Source of the DNA: Candidatus Gastranaerophilales bacterium
GTDB taxonomy: Bacteria; Cyanobacteriota; Vampirovibrionia; Gastranaerophilales; Gastranaerophilaceae
Direction: 5' to 3'
DNA length: 64,000 nucleotides
NCBI GenBank assembly: GCA_947624325.1
Contig: CANQJT010000005.1
Coordinates: 98,693 to 162,692 of the forward strand
Below the pieces are notes generated by a model, which saw only the letters and a list, made by a program, of their open reading frames with translations, was not told where the DNA came from and searched no databases. A program made the position numbers and the translations under genes. Position 1 is the stretch's first letter, and each line of letters begins with the position of its first letter. Shown piece by piece: positions 1 through 7,811 of the stretch.

Positions 1-2
1 AA

Positions 3-758
3 GATATCGTTAAACCTTTAATAAAAAATGATAAATTATACTGTTTTAAAGAAATAAACACAACAACATATTGTTTATTCCCATATAAAAATGGAGTTGA
101 TAGAATACCCTTTGATGAAATGCCAAAGTTGGCAAAGAATTATTTAAATAAATGTGAGACTTTAATAAAAGAAAAAGTAGAACATAGAGAGGGAATTTAT
201 TGGCATACATTTACAAGAGAAAATAACCAAGATTCATATTCAAAAAATAAAATAATTGTTCCAATGACCCACTTGGATACAATTGCTACTTTTGTAAATG
301 CAAATTCTGGGTATATGGACAATTCTAATGTAAATTTTATTACATTAGATAATCCAAATATAGAAGTAGCAAAATCTATCACTGCAATATTAAATTCTAC
401 CGTTTTTTCTGTTTTTGCAAAATTGGAAGCAAATCCACAGTCTGGAGGTTATTATAAATTTAATAAACAATTTTTAAATCCAGTACCATTGCCAATTACA
501 GTTTTAGAACAATCTCCCGAATTAATTAATGTGCTATCTAATATTGTGGATGAAATTACAGATTTACAAATGGCATATCTAAAAAGTATCAGTGCTAAGA
601 AAAATATATACAGACAAATACTAAATAAAAAATGGCAAATTTTAGATAATCTATGCTATAAATTATATGGATTATCTGACAAAGAAATAGAATTAATCGT
701 AAATGAAGGACGAACAATTGATCGTGTAGATCTACTGGATATACAGGAGGGTGCATGA
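3..758 (+). CDS. Adenine-specific DNA methyltransferase, C-terminal part (5' end outside window)
   Basis: The frame is open from the first bases, so only the C-terminal ~250 residues are visible and the start is not in the window. The segment GGYYKFNKQFLNPVPLP and the following helical stretch resemble the TaqI/Eco57I-type target-recognition C-terminus of class I SAM-dependent adenine methyltransferases (family knowledge). No catalytic SAM or NPPY motif is in the visible part. The stop overlaps the next methyltransferase start by ATGA, so the two are translationally coupled, probably two subunits of one modification system or a split enzyme. The function assignment leans on this neighbour. 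Confidence 0.6.
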   Translation, partial: DIVKPLIKNDKLYCFKEINTTTYCLFPYKNGVDRIPFDEMPKLAKNYLNKCETLIKEKVEHREGIYWHTFTRENNQDSYSKNKIIVPMTHLDTIATFVNANSGYMDNSNVNFITLDNPNIEVAKSITAILNSTVFSVFAKLEANPQSGGYYKFNKQFLNPVPLPITVLEQSPELINVLSNIVDEITDLQMAYLKSISAKKNIYRQILNKKWQILDNLCYKLYGLSDKEIELIVNEGRTIDRVDLLDIQEGA

Positions 759-2566
759 AGCAATTCATTAATAAAATTAAAAAAATAGTAAGTGATGTAG
801 ATATATGCGAACAATGCATTATCAAGTTATTTTTAGATGTAAATAATATAAATTATAATAATTCCAGATTTTTTGTTTCATATTTTTTAAATATTGATAA
901 TGCTAAATATGATAAGATAAAATCAGTTTTTGAATCTATGAAAATTAAGCCTTCAATATCAAATTTAATAGAGATATTTGAACTACTAATTCCTGATGAT
1001 GATAAAAAAATTAACGGGATTGTTTATACCCCAGATAGTATAAAACAATGTATTATTCATTATGTTTTAGGCAGCAATCCTATTGGTAAAATTTGCGATC
1101 CTTCTTGTGGTTGTGGTTCGTTTTTAATATCTTGCGCAATATATTTAAATAAAACTTTTAAACTTTCATACACAGAAATTTTTGAGAATTATATATACGG
1201 TATGGATATTTCAGAAAAAAGCATAATAAAAGCGCAAATTTTATATAGATTTATTATGCTACTTAATCATGAGAATGATAACCAGCTTAAATGCAATTTA
1301 AAAGTCTGCGATTCTTTAGATAAAAATAATAAATTTTTGAAAAATATAAAATTTGATTACATTGTAGGAAACCCACCATATGTACGTTCAAAAAATATTG
1401 ATGAATATATGAAAAATAATTTAAAAAATTGGAAATCATCTAGTTCCGGAAATGTAGATCTTTATATTCCATTTTTTGAACTTGGTTTAAATTTATTAAA
1501 AGATAATGGGATTTTAGGTTATATTACACCGAATACATATCTACAAAGCATAAATGGTCGTTCCTTACGAAATTACCTGCTTACTTCAAATTATCATATA
1601 AAAGTTCTTGACTATAAAGATAATAAAATATTTAAAAAAGCAACTAACTATACTGCGGTAACTATAATAAGTAAAAAGTCGTCTCAATTTGAAATATCCT
1701 ATTTGTCTATAAATGATATTGAAAAAATAGATGATTCAGCAAGTGTAATATATAACAATAATAATTTTAAGTTTAATCAACCATGGAAAATGTGTAACAA
1801 TGATTATCTTTCAATGATAAAAATAATCAATAAAATGGAAAATAAATTGGGTAATTATAAAATTAAAAATGGTTTGGCAACCTTAAAAAATGACATTTAT
1901 TTTTTTACTCCGTGTTCTGAAGACAAAAAATATTATTACAGAATATACAATAATAAACATTATAAAATAGAAAAAGAACTCTGTATTAATGTTGCAAAGC
2001 CAAACATAATAAAAAATGAAATTGATTTAGAACAAAAAATCGAAAAAGCAATTTTTCCATATTTTTATAAGAATCATCAATATCATATTATAGATGAAAA
2101 AGTTATTCAAAATAATTACCCCGAAGCATATAAATTTCTAGTTGCTGTAAAAAACATATTACTCCGCAGAGATAAAGGAAAATGTAATTATGCTGCGTGG
2201 TATGCATATGGAAGAACACAAGGCTTGAATAATCAAGGGAAGAAAATATTACTACCATATATCGCAGATAAACCAACTGCTATTCTATCAAAAGATGAAA
2301 ACATGTTATTTTACTGTGGTTATGCAGTTTTTGCCAATACCGATAAAGAACTATTAATACTAAAAAAAATATTAACATCTGATGTATTTTGGAATTATAT
2401 ACAAAATACAAGCAAATCATATTCTAAAGGATATAAGGCTTTGGCAAAGAATTATATAAAAGATTTTGGGATTCCAGAATTTAATGAAGCAGATGAAAAA
2501 TTTTTATTAACTACTAGTAATAAAAATAAGATAAATGAATTTTTATACTCTAAATATTCTGCATAA
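755..2566 (+). CDS. N6-adenine DNA methyltransferase, Eco57I-like
   Basis: Transfers a methyl group from S-adenosylmethionine to adenine in a DNA target, as part of a restriction-modification or related defence system. Visible motifs are a YTP element at ~91, SAM-binding DPSCGCG at ~115-121, and catalytic NPPY at ~206-209 followed by YVRS. The C-terminal third is a divergent recognition region. At 603 residues it is long enough for methyltransferase plus specificity domain, but no endonuclease motif (PD-ExK or HNH) is apparent. Its start overlaps the upstream methyltransferase stop by four bases. Very AT-rich, unlike the transposon core that follows. Any nuclease partner may be upstream of the window. 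Confidence 0.85.
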   Translation: MKQFINKIKKIVSDVDICEQCIIKLFLDVNNINYNNSRFFVSYFLNIDNAKYDKIKSVFESMKIKPSISNLIEIFELLIPDDDKKINGIVYTPDSIKQCIIHYVLGSNPIGKICDPSCGCGSFLISCAIYLNKTFKLSYTEIFENYIYGMDISEKSIIKAQILYRFIMLLNHENDNQLKCNLKVCDSLDKNNKFLKNIKFDYIVGNPPYVRSKNIDEYMKNNLKNWKSSSSGNVDLYIPFFELGLNLLKDNGILGYITPNTYLQSINGRSLRNYLLTSNYHIKVLDYKDNKIFKKATNYTAVTIISKKSSQFEISYLSINDIEKIDDSASVIYNNNNFKFNQPWKMCNNDYLSMIKIINKMENKLGNYKIKNGLATLKNDIYFFTPCSEDKKYYYRIYNNKHYKIEKELCINVAKPNIIKNEIDLEQKIEKAIFPYFYKNHQYHIIDEKVIQNNYPEAYKFLVAVKNILLRRDKGKCNYAAWYAYGRTQGLNNQGKKILLPYIADKPTAILSKDENMLFYCGYAVFANTDKELLILKKILTSDVFWNYIQNTSKSYSKGYKALAKNYIKDFGIPEFNEADEKFLLTTSNKNKINEFLYSKYSA

Positions 2567-2625
2567 ATAAATCTAAAAATATACCTTAAACTTATAATTT
2601 ATCGAACTAATACTTTTACAAATTA

Positions 2626-3285
2626 TTACATTTGATCTAGCAGTTTGTAATAAATATTCGGAATGGCCATATTTATTTTAGTAGCTAATTCAATTGTTTC
2701 TTTAAAATCTTTTTTATGATATTGAGTTAGTTCTGCATAAATATTCATATAAAAAGGCTCTAACATTTTAAAATATGTTTCAAATAAAGGTTTCAAAATA
2801 ATAAAATCACCTTGCTCTTTTATAAAATCTTTAGATAATTTTGTCCATCTGTCATATTGTTTAAATTCATGTGTTTCAAAACACACTTGTTTATCAGGTG
2901 TAACATAAGGGAAAGTTGTTTTATAATGCATTTGATAATTTCTTAAATCTTTTATAAAAACGGCGATCTTATTATTTGCGAATTGTTCCTTGACTTTTTG
3001 TTTATAGTTCTCATATATCACAGTATTTTTGTAGAAATCCATTACGCTTCTACAAGAATCAATGAGCGCTGAAGTGGATGCCAAAAGATTAAAGATATAC
3101 CTATTTAAATGCTCATTATTAAACAACAATAGAAAAGGGTCTTGGGCTTGTTGAATTCGTACAATTTCGTTCATTAATTCTCTATAATTCAATATTAATG
3201 TATGGTAATTTTCATTGATAATTCCCATTCTGTTAATAGCTTGCCAGCCATTTGATTTAAATACTATTTCTTCTTCTGTTTTCAT
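2626..3285 (-). CDS. Uncharacterised helical protein with HEPN-like RNxxxH motif
   Basis: Not assigned to a named family. The 219 residues look mainly helical. Residues 113-120 read DLRNYQMH, an R-x4-H arrangement (R115, N116, H120) typical of the HEPN superfamily, many members of which are RNases in toxin-antitoxin, abortive infection or CRISPR systems (established for the superfamily; inferred here). It lies on the minus strand between the methyltransferases and the tyrosine recombinase, and its AT-rich composition matches the former. No clear Shine-Dalgarno precedes the ATG. No obvious small antitoxin partner adjoins it. It could equally be a non-catalytic helical protein. Confidence 0.5.
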   Translation of the reverse strand: MKTEEEIVFKSNGWQAINRMGIINENYHTLILNYRELMNEIVRIQQAQDPFLLLFNNEHLNRYIFNLLASTSALIDSCRSVMDFYKNTVIYENYKQKVKEQFANNKIAVFIKDLRNYQMHYKTTFPYVTPDKQVCFETHEFKQYDRWTKLSKDFIKEQGDFIILKPLFETYFKMLEPFYMNIYAELTQYHKKDFKETIELATKINMAIPNIYYKLLDQM

Positions 3286-3310
3286 ATCTATATTTTATTA
3301 CAAGCATATT

Positions 3311-3850
3311 TTACAAATAAAAATTCATATAACTTTCATCAATAATATCTTGTTCTATTCCGATATAGCGGAGGGTGATGGCGGAATATGAATGGTTAAA
3401 AATCTTCTGCAGAAGTTCGATATTATCAAACTGTTTATAGTGGTGGTAGCCAAATGTTTTGCGCAGCGAATGTGTTCCAATTTTGTCCTGAAGATTCAAT
3501 GTCTTTGCAGCCTTATTCAAAATCCTGTATGCCTGGTTTCGGTCAAGCCTGTTCCCTTGTTGTGTTATAAATAACGGTTCATCTTCCGGGCGGTTTTTTA
3601 TAAAATCTTCAAGCACAACCTTTAACTCCGGATTTAGCGGAAAACGTTTATTTTTCTTCGTCTTTTTCTCTTTAATTTCAACAAAATCCCTGCCTTTAAC
3701 ATCTCCGACATTAAGTTTCAAAATATCCGAAATCCTGAGTCCGCAATTTATCCCGAAAATAAAAAGCACAAGGTCGCGCTTTTTACGTTTCAAAACCGCC
3801 TTCATTTTTTCAATATCCTCTCTATTCCTTATTGGTTGGACAATATTCAT
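3311..3850 (-). CDS. Compact tyrosine recombinase (catalytic domain only)
   Basis: Site-specific DNA recombinase. Catalytic residues can be placed: R39 in GLRISD, a Lys-rich beta-hairpin around 61-68, H127-x-x-R130 in HSLR, H153 in NHSY, and nucleophile Y162 in RYIG. At 179 residues it lacks the N-terminal arm-binding and core-binding domains of full integrases (usually 300-400 residues). It follows the XRE gene by 8 bases in the same direction, so both probably share a transcript. Its base composition is richer in G+C than the methyltransferases and matches the transposition genes across the divergent region, so it probably belongs to the same element. It may resolve cointegrates or invert DNA rather than integrate. 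Confidence 0.8.
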   Translation of the reverse strand: MNIVQPIRNREDIEKMKAVLKRKKRDLVLFIFGINCGLRISDILKLNVGDVKGRDFVEIKEKKTKKNKRFPLNPELKVVLEDFIKNRPEDEPLFITQQGNRLDRNQAYRILNKAAKTLNLQDKIGTHSLRKTFGYHHYKQFDNIELLQKIFNHSYSAITLRYIGIEQDIIDESYMNFYL

Positions 3851-3858
3851 GCTTCCTC

Positions 3859-4125
3859 CTATATCCCAAAATAGTCTACCCCTAAGTTGTACCTCACGAA
3901 AAACTCAAAACCCTTGCTATATCTTTCTCCTGTAATGAGTTTTGAAACGTAGCTTTCTGTCACTTTGAGCCGTTTTGCAAGCTTCTTTTGCGTAAATTCT
4001 TTTTGCCGCAAAGCCAACCTAATCGCAAGTTCACGCCTGTATAAAAACACGCTTTTTGTTTTTGCCAAATTTTCATCGGCACGTTCTTTAATATAATCAA
4101 TGCTTTGTAGCTCTTTTTTCTTCAT
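3859..4125 (-). CDS. XRE-family helix-turn-helix regulator
   Basis: Small DNA-binding repressor-like protein. The start is placed at the ATG at 4125 because TCGGAGG lies just upstream of it; the longer open frame to 4206 has no such site. This gives 88 residues. The HTH runs around FTQKKLAKRLKVTESYVSKL, with a charged N-terminal extension. It is transcribed divergently from the transposase gene, with inverted repeats in the 200-base interval, the layout of a Mu-type repressor controlling transposition. It probably represses the transposase promoter and itself (inference). Confidence 0.75.
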   Translation of the reverse strand: MKKKELQSIDYIKERADENLAKTKSVFLYRRELAIRLALRQKEFTQKKLAKRLKVTESYVSKLITGERYSKGFEFFVRYNLGVDYFGI

Positions 4126-4159
4126 AAAAACCTCCGAAATACTCTGGGGAAACACATCT

Positions 4160-4176
4160 AAGCCTGCCGCAGGCTT
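4160..4176. other. GC-rich hairpin in the XRE gene leader
   Basis: A 7-bp perfect stem (AAGCCTG / CAGGCTT) with a CCG loop lies 35 bases upstream of the XRE start codon. On the plus strand it is followed by a short T-rich stretch. It could attenuate transcription or act as a small terminator for leftward or rightward leaks. No function is proven. Confidence 0.4.
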
Positions 4177-4235
4177 TTGTTCGGCGCCGTAAGTGAGTAA
4201 AAACAAGTTTTCCTCGTTTACGGCTTTCTCACAAT

Positions 4236-4319
4236 AACTCTGTTTCCGAGAAACATCAAGTCCTTAAATTTTTGTGTCTGAATGATACAAAGTTACTCGG
4301 AAACAGTTCCAATTTAAGG
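4236..4319. promoter_or_regulatory. Inverted repeats between repressor and transposase: probable operators
   Basis: Two nested inverted repeats can be read. CTGTTTCCGAG at 4240-4250 is the exact reverse complement of CTCGGAAACAG at 4296-4306. CCTTAAATT at 4262-4270 pairs with AATTTAAGG at 4311-4319. The first arm is itself nearly palindromic (GTTTCCGAGAAAC). Their position between divergent repressor and transposase genes fits operators for the XRE protein; transposase-binding sites are the alternative. Confidence 0.55.
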
Positions 4320-4327
4320 TCGGAAGA

Positions 4328-6313
4328 GTGATAGATGTGAGTATGATGAATAAAGACAAATACATTACAATTCAAGAATTAGCAGACCTTAAAGGCGTGA
4401 GCGCTCGAGCGATTCGGATGTCGCGTGATAAATATGTCACCCGCGAGATAATTGTCAGAGGCGGAAAAAGTTTTGAAATTCTATTATCAAGTATTGAGTT
4501 GGATTTACAGGACAAATATTTTGAGCAAAAGACACAAATAACGTCGGAATCGACGGCGTTAATTCCGATTTTGCCGGTCAAAAATCTTCCGACTAAGGTT
4601 AATGAAATTGCGCTTGCGCGTTTGGATTTACTTCGCGAATGGCAAAAGTACAGAAAGCATCACCCTGAGGGTAAAACCCGTGCCGGAGTTGAGTTTATTG
4701 AAAGTTACAATACCGGCATGTTGTACCCGCATATTTTTAAGGTGCTTGGCAAAACTTCAATCGGCTCTGTTGAGCGGTGGAAACGCAAACTCGGAAACAC
4801 AACTGATTATCATTTGTTGCTGCCAAAATATGAGTATGCGACAGAGTTCCGCACGTCTTTGACCGATTACGAAAAACAGGTGTTTTTGAAAATTCTGCTA
4901 CACCCGAACAAGTTTTGTGTCGGAAAAGCAATTTCAATAACCAAGCATATTTTGTCAAAAGATGGGCCGATAAATGTTCAGGATGTGACATTTCGCCGTT
5001 ATGCTAATTGGTTTCGTGATAACCATTATGACATTTGGACGTTGGCTCGGGATGGTGAAAAAGCCTTAAAGGACAACGTTGAACCTTACATTTTGCGTGA
5101 TATTTCAAAACTTGAAGTAGGGGATGTGCTTGTGGCAGACGGGCATAAATTAGCATTTTGGGTGCAAAATCCGTTTACCGGCAAACCAACAAGAGCAACT
5201 TTAATCGGGTTTTTGGATTGGAAATCGACTGCACTTGTCGGGTACGAAATTATGCTTGAAGAAAATGCCCAAAGCATCGCATCCGCCCTGCGTAATGCCA
5301 TAATCAACTTACAAAATATCCCCAAAATCATATATCAGGATAACGGCAGGGCGTTTAAGGCGAAGTATTTTATAAATACAAATTTTAAGAAAACAGGATT
5401 TGAAGGGATTTATGCACGGCTTGGGATAAAGACGGTTTTTGCTCGGCCGTATAATGCAAAAGCCAAAGTAATTGAGCGGTTTTTCAAAGAGTTTCAGGAG
5501 AGTTTTGAAAAGCTTTTGCCGACTTATTCAGGTTCAAACATTGAAAATAAACCCGCGCATTTTAAGCGCAATGAGAAGTTTCATAAGCAGTATTTTAAGC
5601 CGAATTATTACCCGACGATTGATGAAGTTAAAATGCTTGTGGATAAATGGCTTAAATTTAAGAACGCTCAACCTTGCCCGAACGATATAAACCATACGAT
5701 AACGCAAGTGTTTGAAAACAGGACGAAAATCAAAATTGACACCGCTCGGCTTGACGATTTAATGATGACGGCTGACATCAAAACAATTTATCAAAACGGG
5801 ATTCGGTTTCTTGGGACGTTTTATTATTCAGATAAACTATATGGGCTTAAAACTCAGGTGATGATTCGATATTCACTCTTTGATTTATCCGAGATTAAAG
5901 TTTATACAGTCAAAAATCAGTTTTTATGTGTCGCAAAACGCGTAACCAAAGCTCATCCGATGGCTTATCATCTCGGTGATATCAAAGATGTTGAGGATTT
6001 GAAACAAAAAATTCAAAAACAAAAACGGCTTAAAAATAAGACGATTAAAGAATTACAGAAGTTCTTGCCGAATGTGGATTTGAAATTTATTGAACAGGAT
6101 ATTGAAGAAGATGTTCAAGAGGTGATTGAGGTTAAACCGGTAAAAACTAAAAAGCCAACACCGAGAGAAGTGCAGATGAACGCGCCTGTGTTTTTGAATA
6201 AGTATGAAAAGTTTGAATGGCTTATGAAAAACGGTTGTACGAATGCTGACGATCGAGCATGGCTTGCGGAATACAAGCAAAGTGAGGAATATCGAGGTCT
6301 TTATGAAACGTAA
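4328..6313 (+). CDS. Mu-type DDE transposase (MuA/TniA-like)
   Basis: Catalyses DNA strand transfer of the mobile element. An N-terminal helix-turn-helix (VSARAIRMSRDKY, ~24-36) resembles the MuA-type end- or enhancer-binding domain. The integrase-core triad fits D271 (ADGHKL), D338 (QDNGRAF) and E383 (VIERFF). Length of 661 residues is normal for MuA. The listed start is a GTG; ATG codons at 4343 and 4346 are alternatives with a weak GTGAG site. The stop overlaps the ATPase start, an A-B operon as in Mu and Tn7/Tn5053 relatives. Composition is visibly richer in G+C than the flanks, pointing to recent acquisition. It is not an IS1-size transposase; no phage structural genes follow. Confidence 0.88.
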   Translation: MIDVSMMNKDKYITIQELADLKGVSARAIRMSRDKYVTREIIVRGGKSFEILLSSIELDLQDKYFEQKTQITSESTALIPILPVKNLPTKVNEIALARLDLLREWQKYRKHHPEGKTRAGVEFIESYNTGMLYPHIFKVLGKTSIGSVERWKRKLGNTTDYHLLLPKYEYATEFRTSLTDYEKQVFLKILLHPNKFCVGKAISITKHILSKDGPINVQDVTFRRYANWFRDNHYDIWTLARDGEKALKDNVEPYILRDISKLEVGDVLVADGHKLAFWVQNPFTGKPTRATLIGFLDWKSTALVGYEIMLEENAQSIASALRNAIINLQNIPKIIYQDNGRAFKAKYFINTNFKKTGFEGIYARLGIKTVFARPYNAKAKVIERFFKEFQESFEKLLPTYSGSNIENKPAHFKRNEKFHKQYFKPNYYPTIDEVKMLVDKWLKFKNAQPCPNDINHTITQVFENRTKIKIDTARLDDLMMTADIKTIYQNGIRFLGTFYYSDKLYGLKTQVMIRYSLFDLSEIKVYTVKNQFLCVAKRVTKAHPMAYHLGDIKDVEDLKQKIQKQKRLKNKTIKELQKFLPNVDLKFIEQDIEEDVQEVIEVKPVKTKKPTPREVQMNAPVFLNKYEKFEWLMKNGCTNADDRAWLAEYKQSEEYRGLYET

Positions 6314-6992
6314 ATTCGTGATAACGCAGAATGTAAAACGATTTGTGGATTTGATGGATACGCTTAAAAACGCACCGGCGAATCTGCCCAAGATGGCGCT
6401 TGTATATGGCGATTTTGGGCTCGGGAAGTCGCAAACGATTATGTGGTGGGTTACGAATAACGATGCGATTTATGTACGGTGTAACCACAAAATGTCTGCG
6501 CGTTGGCTTTTGACCGAGATTGTCGAGGAGCTTGATGATGTGCCGACATACCTGACGTCGCTTTTATTCAAGCAGATTGAGGATAAACTGCGCGAGCGGC
6601 CAAAGGTTTTGGTGGTGGATGAGGTGGATTTTCTTTTGAATAACTCGTCTGCGATTGAGATTGTGCGGGATTTGCACGACAAAATCGGGATCCCCGTTGT
6701 GCTTGTCGGGATGAGCCTTGCGGAAGCAAAGCTCAAACGTCATAAACATATTTATGACAGGCTTTTGGGTGTTTTAAAGTTTGAAACTTTTAATAAAGAA
6801 GATGTGGCAAAAATTGTGACAGAGATTTCTGAAGTCGAGTTTGAGCCTGATGCACTGGAGCTTGTTAGTGCGAAATTTAATCAGTTCAGGCAGATTGTGA
6901 AATTTTTAAATAAAGTCGAAAACATTGCTGAGATGAATAATTTGAAAACGATTACTCTGACGGTTATGGAGGGGATTTTGAATGAAAAATAA
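6303..6992 (+). CDS. Mu/Tn7-type transposition ATPase (MuB/TnsC/TniB-like)
   Basis: AAA+ ATPase expected to bind target DNA and activate the transposase. Walker A GDFGLGKS lies at ~36-43 and Walker B VLVVDEVDF at ~102-110. The ATG at 6303 is preferred: GAGG precedes it and it overlaps the transposase stop by a few bases. A longer frame from 6243 would run inside the transposase gene. The 229-residue product is short compared with MuB (312), closer to minimal TniB/TnsC forms. The 3' end overlaps the next gene by 11 bases, so all three are coupled. Confidence 0.85.
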   Translation: MKRKFVITQNVKRFVDLMDTLKNAPANLPKMALVYGDFGLGKSQTIMWWVTNNDAIYVRCNHKMSARWLLTEIVEELDDVPTYLTSLLFKQIEDKLRERPKVLVVDEVDFLLNNSSAIEIVRDLHDKIGIPVVLVGMSLAEAKLKRHKHIYDRLLGVLKFETFNKEDVAKIVTEISEVEFEPDALELVSAKFNQFRQIVKFLNKVENIAEMNNLKTITLTVMEGILNEK

Positions 6993-7614
6993 AATTTTGA
7001 AACTCGCGAAAAGGCTCGAAACATTTAGGCTTGAAGATATTGAATCTATTATGGGTGAAGGGCTAGAAGATATTTTACAGGAATTAGTTGCGGACGGACA
7101 TTTGAATTTGGTTGGCGAAATATATTCATATAAAGCCGAGCGAAATTTACCCCTGCCCTTTTGTTTCAAATTCCATCAGCAGGAAAAAATTGAGATGATA
7201 ACGAAATGCTTTTGTGCCGGGGTGAAGTCAAAACAGGCGAGTTTTCTTTTGGATATCGGGGATGCGACGATACAGAATTTTTATAAACATTTTAGGCAGA
7301 TGATTTATGAACGGCAATTGAACGCCCTTAAAACGCACTTTGAACAAAAGCCGAAAATTGCAAAGATGCGGAGGTTTTACGACATACCGGTTTATTTTTA
7401 TCTGTATGATGACGAGCTTTTTGTCGCCGATAAACCATTAAAAACAAAACGAAAGAAACTTCCGCATATAAAAGAAGAATCTTTGCGGATAAAAGTCCTT
7501 TACTCCCGCCTCCGCCGCTCAATAAACCACTCCCAAATGAAACAAAACCTCGCACAGCATGTAGCGGAGCATATGTTCAAATATGATAAATCTTATAATG
7601 ACATTTGTTTATAA
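6982..7614 (+). CDS. Third protein of the transposition operon, unknown
   Basis: Not recognised as a named family. The 210 residues start with a winged-helix-like segment (FRLEDIESIMGEGLEDILQE, ~13-32). A second helix-turn-helix-like stretch at ~79-99 (ASFLLDIGDATIQNFYKHFR) recalls the HTH of IS1595/IS1-type recruitment proteins. No Zn-binding cysteine cluster or TniQ signature is seen. Its overlap with the ATPase gene and matching composition make it a transposition accessory protein, perhaps a target-site selector or end-binding factor (inference from context). Confidence 0.6.
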   Translation: MKNKILKLAKRLETFRLEDIESIMGEGLEDILQELVADGHLNLVGEIYSYKAERNLPLPFCFKFHQQEKIEMITKCFCAGVKSKQASFLLDIGDATIQNFYKHFRQMIYERQLNALKTHFEQKPKIAKMRRFYDIPVYFYLYDDELFVADKPLKTKRKKLPHIKEESLRIKVLYSRLRRSINHSQMKQNLAQHVAEHMFKYDKSYNDICL

Positions 7615-7652
7615 CTAATATCTAGTATGAATTTAGAGATGTAAGACTGATT

Positions 7653-7722
7653 TTATTTAACAAGTCGTATAAAATACAACTTATATATAAAATATTATTT
7701 AACAAGTCGCATAAATTGTAAC
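7653..7722. repeat. Two 28-bp direct repeats, 42-bp spacing, right of transposition operon
   Basis: Copies at 7653-7680 and 7695-7722 share TTATTTAACAAGTCG and then an A/T-rich tail ending in AAC, with a few mismatches. Spaced direct repeats just outside a Mu/Tn7-type operon are typical transposase-binding sites at an element end. No matching copy was found on the left side, so this is unproven. They may otherwise be binding sites for a regulator of the following gene. Confidence 0.5.
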
Positions 7723-7748
7723 ATTATATTAAAAAATATTCTAAAGAA

Positions 7749-7795
7749 TTGAAAAATTTTTCACATAGTGTTATAACATGCATATTATAACACTA
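7749..7795 (+). promoter_or_regulatory. Promoter with an 11-bp palindrome covering the -10 (operator)
   Basis: A -35 TTGAAA (7749-7754), 17-base spacer and -10 TATAAC (7772-7777) point toward the Beta-family gene. A perfect inverted repeat, TAGTGTTATAA (7766-7776) and TTATAACACTA (7785-7795) with an 8-base centre, covers the -10 and likely start site, ending 16 bases before the ATG. This is the layout of a repressor operator. No candidate repressor is encoded beside it other than the XRE protein, whose own putative sites look different. Confidence 0.65.
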
Positions 7796-7811
7796 CAGAA
7801 AGGATGAAAAT

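Noticed and set aside
6243..6302. N-terminal extension of the transposition ATPase
   Set aside because: It lies inside the transposase gene and lacks a ribosome-binding site, while 6303 has one.
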